Under the pieces are notes generated by a model. The model was not told where the DNA came from and ran no database searches. It saw nothing but the letters and a program-made list of their open reading frames with translations. From assembly GCA_021731425.1 (NCBI GenBank), contig JAKFXJ010000011.1:1-13699 (forward strand): a DNA stretch of 13,699 nt. The letters are read 5' to 3'. Position 1 is the first letter of the stretch. Each line of letters starts with the position of its first letter. The position numbers were made by a program, and so were the translations under genes. Below, piece by piece: positions 8,291 to 13,699 of the stretch. Origin of the DNA: Limnohabitans sp. Its GTDB lineage: Bacteria > Pseudomonadota > Gammaproteobacteria > Burkholderiales > Burkholderiaceae_C.

Positions 8291-8349
8291 TCGGCCCCGC
8301 AGCGGTGGACTGTTCGACCCGACTTGGCCCCACCGAGCCCCACCTGACT

Positions 8350-9486
8350 TCAGCGGCTGAGAATCAGGTTGTCCCGGTGCACCATTTCGGGCTCGGCGGT
8401 GTAGCCCAGTAAGGCCTCGTACTCGTGCGAGGGCTTGCGGCACAACAAACGGGCCTCGGCGCTGGCGTAATTGGCCAGGCCCCGGGCAATTTCTGCGCCT
8501 TGCTCATCCCGAATGGCGATCACATCGCCGCGTGAAAAATCGCCGGCCACGCCCGTCATGCCAATAGGCAGCAGGCTCTTGCCCTCGGTCAGCACTTTGT
8601 GGGCGGCTCCCGCATCGACCGTGACCGAGCCGCGCAGTTGCAGGTGATCGGCCATCCATTGTTTGCGGGCTTGTTGTTTGGCGGTCTGGGCCACCAGCAA
8701 AGTGCCCATGTTGTCGCCTTGGGTCAAGCGCAGCAGCGCATCGGGCTCGCGCCCCCAAGCGATCACAGTGGATGCACCCGAACCCGCGGCCCGTTTGGCC
8801 GCCAAAATTTTGGTGATCATGCCGCCCCGGCCAATGCTGGAACCCGCACCACCGGCCATGGCTTCCAAGGCTGGATCACCGGCATGGGCCTCGTGGACAA
8901 AGGTGGCCGAGGGGTCTTTGCGCGGGTCGGCGGTATACAGGCCTTTTTGGTCGGTCAGGATGACCAGCAAGTCGGCTTCGATCAGGTTGGCCACCAAGGC
9001 CCCCAAGGTGTCGTTGTCGCCGAATTTGATCTCGTCGTTGACCACCGTGTCGTTTTCGTTGATCACGGGCAGCACGTGGTGCTGGAGCAAGGTGAGCAAG
9101 GTGGAGCGGGCGTTGAGGTAACGCTCGCGGTCGGCCAGATCGGCGTGCGTGAGCAGCACCTGGGCGCTGCCCATGCCGTTTTCACGCAGCTTGGTTTCGT
9201 ACATCTGCGCCAGGCCCATCTGGCCCACAGCGGCGGCGGCCTGCAGGGCCGGAACTTCGCTTGGGCGGGTGGTCCAGCCTAGGCGTTTCATGCCCTCGGC
9301 GATCGCACCGCTGGACACCATCACCACCTCTTTGCCCTGGGCGCTGAGCAGCGCCATTTGGCGGCACCACTCCCCAATCGCACCCTCGTCCAACCCTCGG
9401 CCTTCGTTGGTCACCAGGCTGGAGCCGACTTTGACAACGATGCGACGTGCATCGCGCAAGAGCTTGGAAACGGCGGCAGAGGTCAT
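8350..9486 (-). CDS. proB: Glutamate 5-kinase
   Basis: Phosphorylates glutamate to gamma-glutamyl phosphate, the first step of proline synthesis and the usual point of proline feedback inhibition. The 378-residue form has an amino-acid-kinase domain with [13 protein letters not shown] (about 17-29), VSSGAIAEG (about 56-64), [20 protein letters not shown] (about 148-167) and [15 protein letters not shown]-terminal PUA domain (from about 280, [25 protein letters not shown]) follows. The start is uncertain. ATG 9486 gives a family-like N-terminus. GTG 9531 adds a low-complexity 15-residue lead and would shorten the gap to obgE from 57 to 12 nt. Neither has a Shine-Dalgarno. It is the last gene of the rplU-rpmA-obgE-proB row. 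Confidence 0.95.
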   Translation of the reverse strand: MTSAAVSKLLRDARRIVVKVGSSLVTNEGRGLDEGAIGEWCRQMALLSAQGKEVVMVSSGAIAEGMKRLGWTTRPSEVPALQAAAAVGQMGLAQMYETKLRENGMGSAQVLLTHADLADRERYLNARSTLLTLLQHHVLPVINENDTVVNDEIKFGDNDTLGALVANLIEADLLVILTDQKGLYTADPRKDPSATFVHEAHAGDPALEAMAGGAGSSIGRGGMITKILAAKRAAGSGASTVIAWGREPDALLRLTQGDNMGTLLVAQTAKQQARKQWMADHLQLRGSVTVDAGAAHKVLTEGKSLLPIGMTGVAGDFSRGDVIAIRDEQGAEIARGLANYASAEARLLCRKPSHEYEALLGYTAEPEMVHRDNLILSR

Positions 9487-9543
9487 GCTGGGGTGTGGGC
9501 TAGGCGTTGAAACAGCGCTTGAAACAGGCACATAAGGAAAGCG

Positions 9544-10698
<1,155 letters not shown>

Positions 10699-10724
10699 TC
10701 AAGAGACACACGGGCCAGAATGCG

Positions 10725-10746
10725 AAAAGCCCCGGCTTGCGGGGCT
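10725..10746 (-). terminator. Terminator-like hairpin between rpmA and obgE
   Basis: Read on the minus strand: AGCCCCG - CAAGC - CGGGGCT then TTTCGC. The stem is 7 bp and GC-rich, with a short four-T run that includes the pairing T. It lies 27 nt after the rpmA stop and 57 nt before obgE, so it could act as a partial terminator that lowers obgE/proB expression relative to the ribosomal proteins. Confidence 0.65.
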
Positions 10747-10772
10747 CCTCTTCGCCATGGACGTGAGCAGGC

Positions 10773-11033
10773 TTAAACAGCCGGGGTCACGTTCACCATG
10801 TGCTTGCTGAGCTCACCTTTGGTCGAGAACGACACGTGGCCGTCAACCAGGGCAAACAAAGTGTGGTCTTTGCCGATGCCGACATTGTTGCCCGCATGGA
10901 ACTTGGTGCCACGTTGACGAACGATGATCGAGCCAGCGCTGATCAGTTCACCACCGAAAGCCTTGACGCCGAGCATTTTTGGCTTGGAATCACGACCGTT
11001 GCGCGTAGAGCCGCCGCCTTTTTTCTGTGCCAT
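10773..11033 (-). CDS. rpmA: 50S ribosomal protein L27
   Basis: An 86-residue L27 with the canonical N-terminus [16 protein letters not shown], whose tail reaches the peptidyl transferase centre, and the core [29 protein letters not shown]. There is no N-terminal extension of the kind cleaved in Firmicutes. Both GAGGAG and TAGGT precede ATG 11033. It lies 12 nt after rplU, the near-universal rplU-rpmA pair. Confidence 0.99.
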   Translation of the reverse strand: MAQKKGGGSTRNGRDSKPKMLGVKAFGGELISAGSIIVRQRGTKFHAGNNVGIGKDHTLFALVDGHVSFSTKGELSKHMVNVTPAV

Positions 11034-11045
11034 GACCTATTCTCC

Positions 11046-11357
11046 TCAGGCAGCGATCGCACCGATTTGCAGTTCGGTGAACTGCTGGCGGTGACCCTGA
11101 CGTTTTTGATAGTGCTTGCGACGGCGCATCTTGAAGATGTGCACTTTGTCGTGCTTGCCATGAGCCACCACCGTGGCTTTGACTGTGGCGCCGGACACCA
11201 GGGGCGTGCCGATCTTCAGGTCTGCGCCGTTGCCGACTGCGAGAACTTGATCAATCACGATTTCCTGGCCAACGTCCGCAGCAATCTGTTCTACTTTAAT
11301 TTTTTCGCCAGCGACAACACGATACTGTTTGCCACCGGTTTTTATGACCGCGTACAT
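11046..11357 (-). CDS. rplU: 50S ribosomal protein L21
   Basis: A 103-residue L21 starting [24 protein letters not shown], with the C-terminal [23 protein letters not shown] signature that binds 23S rRNA. An ORF continues upstream to 11465, but ATG 11357 has GAGG 7 nt upstream and matches the family start, and the upstream part lies over the promoter. It is the first gene of the rplU-rpmA-obgE-proB transcription unit. Confidence 0.99.
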   Translation of the reverse strand: MYAVIKTGGKQYRVVAGEKIKVEQIAADVGQEIVIDQVLAVGNGADLKIGTPLVSGATVKATVVAHGKHDKVHIFKMRRRKHYQKRQGHRQQFTELQIGAIAA

Positions 11358-11410
11358 AAATGACCTCTTTGAATGGAAGTTTCCAAGGGCTAATCCCCAA
11401 GGAACCGAAG

Positions 11411-11439
11411 ATTCTAGCACGCCCCCCTGAGTCTGGCAA
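11411..11439 (-). promoter_or_regulatory. Sigma70 promoter of rplU-rpmA(-obgE-proB)
   Basis: On the minus strand TTGCCA (11439-11434) is followed by exactly 17 nt and TAGAAT (11416-11411), with TG one base before the -10 (extended -10). Transcription should begin at about 11405, leaving a leader of roughly 48 nt. The leader contains short self-complementary stretches and could hold ribosomal-protein feedback control, but I recognise no known motif. Confidence 0.8.
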
Positions 11440-11491
11440 ATCCTCCCCAGCTTGTCCGCAGACACCCGTGCAGAGCCGACACGGCGGTCCC

Positions 11492-11497
11492 TATAAT
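11492..11497 (+). promoter_or_regulatory. Candidate -10 box (TATAAT) for ispB
   Basis: A perfect TATAAT points toward ispB. The hexamer at 17-nt spacing (TGCAGA, 11469-11474) matches the -35 consensus at only 3 of 6 positions. The predicted transcription start, near 11504, coincides with the foot of the following hairpin. Confidence 0.5.
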
Positions 11498-11504
11498 TAC
11501 AAGG

Positions 11505-11522
11505 CGCACTGGGTGCGTTTTT
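11505..11522 (+). terminator. Terminator-like hairpin at the start of the ispB leader
   Basis: CGCAC - TGG - GTGCG followed by TTTTT is a perfect 5-bp stem with a T-run, right where the ispB transcript should begin. A second hairpin, CTCGG - CTCGA - CCGAG, lies at 11534-11548. It could be an early attenuator or 5'-end stabiliser, or a terminator for a transcript starting further upstream. The short stem limits confidence. Confidence 0.4.
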
Positions 11523-11569
11523 ATTCCAACCGCCTCGGCTCGACCGAGCTCCCCAGCCGGATCTTCCAT

Positions 11570-12553
11570 TTGTCTGCCTCAGAAAACAGCACCGCCGCCG
11601 TTCTTGAATTGGTGGCCCCGGACATGGCCCAGGTCGACCATGTCATTGCCCAGCGGCTCGATTCCGGCGTTCCCTTGGTCGCAGAGGTGGCCCGCTACAT
11701 CATTTCGGCTGGCGGCAAGCGCCTGCGACCGGTGTTGCTGCTGCTCACTTGTGGTGCCCTGGGTTACACGGGCAGTCAGCGATACAACCTGGCGGCCGTG
11801 GTCGAATTCATCCACACCGCCACTTTATTGCACGACGATGTGGTCGATGAGTCCACCCTGAGGCGCGGCCGGCCTACCGCCAATGAGCACTTTGGCAACC
11901 CAGCCAGCGTGCTGGTGGGTGACTTTCTGTACTCCCGGGCTTTCCAGATGATGGTGGACGCGGGCAGCATGCGGGTGATGCAAACCCTGGCCGACGCCAC
12001 CAACGTGATTGCTGAGGGCGAGGTGCTGCAGCTGATGAACATGCACGATGCCTCGCTGGACGAAGAAGGTTATTTGCGCGTGATCCGCTCCAAAACCGCC
12101 AAACTGTTTGAAGCCAGCGCCCGCTTGGGACCGATTTTGGCGGGCAGCACCCCAGAGATCGAGGCCGCTTGTGCCCATTACGGCCAAGCGCTGGGCACGG
12201 CTTTCCAGGTGATCGACGATGTGCTGGACTATGACGGCAACAGCGCCGAGATGGGTAAAAACCTGGGCGATGACCTGCGCGAAGGCAAAGCCACCTTGCC
12301 GCTGATTTTGGCCATGCAGCGGGGTAACCCAGAACAAAGCCGTACCGTGCGCGAAGCCATTGAAACCGGCAACGTAGACAGACTGAACGATATCGTGGCC
12401 ATCGTGCGTGACACTGGGGCCCTGGCCGCTACCCGCAGCGCCGCAGCCGCCGAAGCGCAACGCGCTATAGACGCCGCCATACAACTGCCCGACAACACCT
12501 ACCGCACCGCCATGGTGGCGCTGGCCTCGCAGCTGCTTGACCGACGCACCTGA
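11570..12553 (+). CDS. ispB: Octaprenyl diphosphate synthase (polyprenyl synthetase)
   Basis: Condenses isopentenyl diphosphate onto farnesyl diphosphate to make the ubiquinone side chain. The 327-residue protein shows the two aspartate-rich motifs DDVVD (89-93, in [17 protein letters not shown]) and DDVLD (216-220), plus GGKRLRP (48-54) and GDFLYSRAF (117-125). The small residues upstream of the first motif (Thr83, Ala84) fit a long-chain product. No ATG lies near the family N-terminus. The first in-frame ATG (11624) would remove residues before DMAQVDHVI, so I choose TTG 11570, with a weak GGA 8 nt upstream; this start is inferred. The open frame runs back to 11360 over the rplU promoter. 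The gene diverges from rplU. Confidence 0.95.
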   Translation: MSASENSTAAVLELVAPDMAQVDHVIAQRLDSGVPLVAEVARYIISAGGKRLRPVLLLLTCGALGYTGSQRYNLAAVVEFIHTATLLHDDVVDESTLRRGRPTANEHFGNPASVLVGDFLYSRAFQMMVDAGSMRVMQTLADATNVIAEGEVLQLMNMHDASLDEEGYLRVIRSKTAKLFEASARLGPILAGSTPEIEAACAHYGQALGTAFQVIDDVLDYDGNSAEMGKNLGDDLREGKATLPLILAMQRGNPEQSRTVREAIETGNVDRLNDIVAIVRDTGALAATRSAAAAEAQRAIDAAIQLPDNTYRTAMVALASQLLDRRT

Positions 12554-12567
12554 CCACTGCCCATGCC

Positions 12568-12572
12568 AAGGA
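12568..12572 (+). promoter_or_regulatory. Ribosome binding site of the adhesin-E-like gene
   Basis: AAGGA ends 5 nt before ATG 12578, which decides that start over the in-frame ATGs at 12563 and 12572. The ispB stop is at 12551-12553, so the gene probably shares the ispB transcript. Confidence 0.6.
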
Positions 12573-12577
12573 TGACC

Positions 12578-12979
12578 ATGAATCTGTTCAAAACATCCAC
12601 CATGGCCCTCTTCGTGTGCGCCACACTGTTTCCGGTGCAAAGCATGGCCAATCCCAAATGGGAAGCGGTCGTTTTGAACGATCAAGGCATGTTCTACATC
12701 GATGCGAACTCGATCGCCACAGAACCTGGCCGCAAGGTCGTGTGGAGCTCGATCGATTACAAAAAACCTCAAACCACCACCGAAGGTCAGACTTACCTGT
12801 CTGCTCAGACTCAATTGTTGATCAACTGCAAAGCGCAAATGGCACGCGTGATGCACCAGACCTATTTCAGCGGTGCCATGTTGACAGGCAAGGTCATCGC
12901 TCGTCAGGGCATGCTCCACGATTGGCTGGACATTGACCCCACATCGGCTGTGAAAAAAATTGCTCGGCGCGTCTGCTGA
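12578..12979 (+). CDS. Small secreted protein resembling surface-adhesin protein E family
   Basis: A 133-residue product with a Sec signal peptide (MNLFKTSTMALFVCATLFPVQSMA, cleavage expected after residue 24). The mature part of about 109 residues runs WEAVVLNDQGMFYIDANSIATEPGRKVVWSSIDYKKPQ, then SAQTQLLINCKAQ, ending in Cys133. The arrangement 'W...G..YID..SI......VVW...DY..PQ....Y.S...Q..INC...' is what I associate with the surface-adhesin protein E domain (Haemophilus protein E-like), common in small periplasmic or surface proteins of betaproteobacteria. Cys84 and Cys133 could form a disulfide. There is no lipobox. It lies 24 nt after ispB, where pilB is the more usual neighbour in Burkholderiales. 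True adhesion function is not shown by sequence. Confidence 0.75.
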   Translation: MNLFKTSTMALFVCATLFPVQSMANPKWEAVVLNDQGMFYIDANSIATEPGRKVVWSSIDYKKPQTTTEGQTYLSAQTQLLINCKAQMARVMHQTYFSGAMLTGKVIARQGMLHDWLDIDPTSAVKKIARRVC

Positions 12980-13142
12980 ACCGCTGCTCATCCTTCGGGT
13001 GACTGGGCAACGCCAATGACCCATGAATATCTAGGCATTTGAGGAAAGTCTGAAAGACTGACTGGAGCCGGGGTCCTTGAGGAGCAACTGTTTTGGATGA
13101 TCAGGCTTTCCTCGCAAAACCAAGCCAGTCCACAGCAAGGCA

Positions 13143-13171
13143 TTTACAAATCGCCCATCAAGCACCATGAT
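13143..13171 (+). promoter_or_regulatory. Candidate sigma70 promoter of the pilB-like gene
   Basis: TTTACA (13143-13148, 5 of 6 to consensus), 17 nt, then CATGAT (13166-13171, 4 of 6). Transcription would begin near 13178, so the mRNA would start at the foot of the hairpin that overlaps the Shine-Dalgarno. Confidence 0.45.
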
Positions 13172-13176
13172 ATGAA

Positions 13177-13200
13177 CTATTTGGTTTTCAAATAGGAGGG
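13177..13200 (+). promoter_or_regulatory. Hairpin overlapping a strong Shine-Dalgarno
   Basis: CTATTTG - GTTTT - CAAATAG is a perfect 7-bp stem with a 5-nt loop (13177-13195). Its last two bases are the first two of AGGAGGG (13194-13200), 4 nt before ATG 13205. The stem is mostly A-T pairs, so it could partly mask the ribosome binding site and open easily, or it could be a protein operator. Confidence 0.55.
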
Positions 13201-13204
13201 ATTC

Positions 13205-13699
13205 ATGGAACCCGTCCAGACACGGCCCGCCACGGCCGGGCATGACGATGCGCCCGTGGTCAGTTATGTGCAGCAATTGCTCGAGCAGGCAGTGGCGCTC
13301 AAAGCGTCAGACATCCACTTTGAGCCTTACGAACACCAATACCGGGTGCGCATGCGCATCGACGGGGAGCTGCGCGAAGTGGCCTCCCCGCACATGGCCC
13401 TCAAGGACCGCCTGGCATCGCGCATCAAGGTGATGTCACGCTTGGACATTGCCGAAAAGCGCCTGCCACAAGACGGACGCATGAAACTGCATTTGGCATC
13501 CGGGCGGGAGCTGGACTTGCGCGTGAGCACATTGCCGACCTTGTTTGGGGAAAAGCTGGTGATCCGTGTGCTGGACTCGGCGCAGGCCCAATTGGACTTG
13601 GGCCGTTTGGGTTACGAGCCCGAAGACCTGGAGCGTTTGCTGGCGGCGATCCACGCACCGCACGGCCTGGTGCTGGTGACCGGCCCCACCGGCTCAGGC
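13205..13699 (+). CDS. pilB: PilB-like type IV pilus assembly ATPase, 5' part (runs off window)
   Basis: Family knowledge: PilB is the cytoplasmic hexameric ATPase that powers pilus extension. The first 165 residues are visible. DDAPVVSYVQQLL (14-26) leads into the N2-like region ASDIHFEPYE (34-43), RIDGELREVASP, DIAEKRLPQDGRM (81-93) and RVSTLPTLFGEKLVIRVLD (106-124). The start of Walker A, VTGPTGSG (158-165), is cut by the window end. In typical PilB the DDAPVV segment comes after about 180 residues containing an MshEN domain; here only about 13 residues precede it. The start is firm: AGGAGGG is adjacent and an in-frame TAG is at 13193-13195. It might instead be a short GspE/PulE-family ATPase, but ispB upstream and the PilB-like core favour PilB. 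Confidence 0.88.
   Translation, partial: MEPVQTRPATAGHDDAPVVSYVQQLLEQAVALKASDIHFEPYEHQYRVRMRIDGELREVASPHMALKDRLASRIKVMSRLDIAEKRLPQDGRMKLHLASGRELDLRVSTLPTLFGEKLVIRVLDSAQAQLDLGRLGYEPEDLERLLAAIHAPHGLVLVTGPTGSG

Larger units (their letters stand above)
12980..13204. other. Intergenic region before the pilB-like gene, with nested and crossing inverted repeats
   Basis: No convincing gene is seen in these 225 nt. Exact complementary pairs are GAGGAAAG (13041-13048) with CTTTCCTC (13106-13113), GACTGG (13060-13065) with CCAGTC (13125-13130), and GTTTTG (13090-13095) with CAAAAC (13115-13120). There is also a small hairpin AGTCT-GAA-AGACT (13047-13059). The second and third pairs nest, while the first crosses both. 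No intrinsic terminator with a T-run follows the adhesin-E-like gene. Confidence 0.4.

Noticed and set aside
8303..8335. CGGTGG ... CCACCG inverted repeat between rppH and proB
   Set aside because: The loop is 21 nt, the stem is short and no T-run follows on either strand, so it is not a credible intrinsic terminator.
11825..13024. A 399-codon minus-strand reading frame opposite ispB and the adhesin-E-like gene
   Set aside because: It spans two well-supported plus-strand genes and their intergenic gap, and has no domain or credible ribosome binding site.
13043..13195. Fifty open codons upstream of, and in frame with, the pilB-like gene, ending at TAG 13193
   Set aside because: Tested as a possible remnant of the PilB N-terminus. 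The translation (including EEQLFWMIRLSSQNQ) does not resemble the MshEN region, and the only ATG with a possible Shine-Dalgarno (13097) has poor spacing.
13031..13276. An 81-codon minus-strand reading frame across the pilB-like start
   Set aside because: It overlaps the pilB-like start and its ribosome binding site, and has no recognisable features.

Overview
This window looks like ordinary chromosomal DNA from a betaproteobacterium of the order Burkholderiales, most likely family Comamonadaceae (Limnohabitans/Rhodoferax-like). The evidence is the high GC content, the protein style, and the known Burkholderiales gene groupings rplU-rpmA-obgE-proB, rppH/proS/lytic transglycosylase, hemA-prfA-prmC-grxD and ispB-pilB. 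I see no IS element, prophage, CRISPR array, tRNA or rRNA. The family assignment is inference from gene content and order.

Layout. (1) 1-852 (+): the last codons of a UgpC-type ABC-transporter ATPase and a complete ugpQ, overlapping by 4 nt; this is the 3' end of a glycerol-3-phosphate/phosphodiester uptake operon. (2) 884-1159 (-): a small three-helix membrane protein of unknown function. (3) 1293-5067 (+): hemA, prfA, prmC and grxD, covering the first step of tetrapyrrole synthesis, translation termination, release-factor methylation and an Fe-S-carrying glutaredoxin, closed by a clear intrinsic terminator at 5089-5111. (4) 5118-7570 (-): proS, then a lytic transglycosylase 14 nt downstream. 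(5) 7670-8290 (+): rppH, divergent from proS. (6) 8350-11357 (-): rplU, rpmA, obgE, proB, driven by a good sigma70 promoter at 11411-11439, with a terminator-like hairpin between rpmA and obgE. (7) 11570-12553 (+): ispB, divergent from rplU. (8) 12578-12979 (+): a small secreted protein resembling the surface-adhesin protein E family. (9) 13205-13699 (+): the 5' part of a PilB-like type IV pilus assembly ATPase, cut off by the window end inside Walker A.

Most of the window is housekeeping, and I do not claim a new system in it. The stretch that departs most from expectation is the last 700 bases. The PilB-like protein has no N-terminal MshEN-type domain, and an in-frame TAG sits just upstream of its start. 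Its Shine-Dalgarno is very strong but overlaps the 3' arm of a perfect 7-bp hairpin, and the 225-nt gap before it holds interlocking inverted repeats. Two other leaders are worth a look. hemA appears to be leaderless, with a TGTCAA-N6-TTGACA dyad just upstream of its -10 box. ispB appears to start at TTG behind a leader that begins with a terminator-like hairpin.
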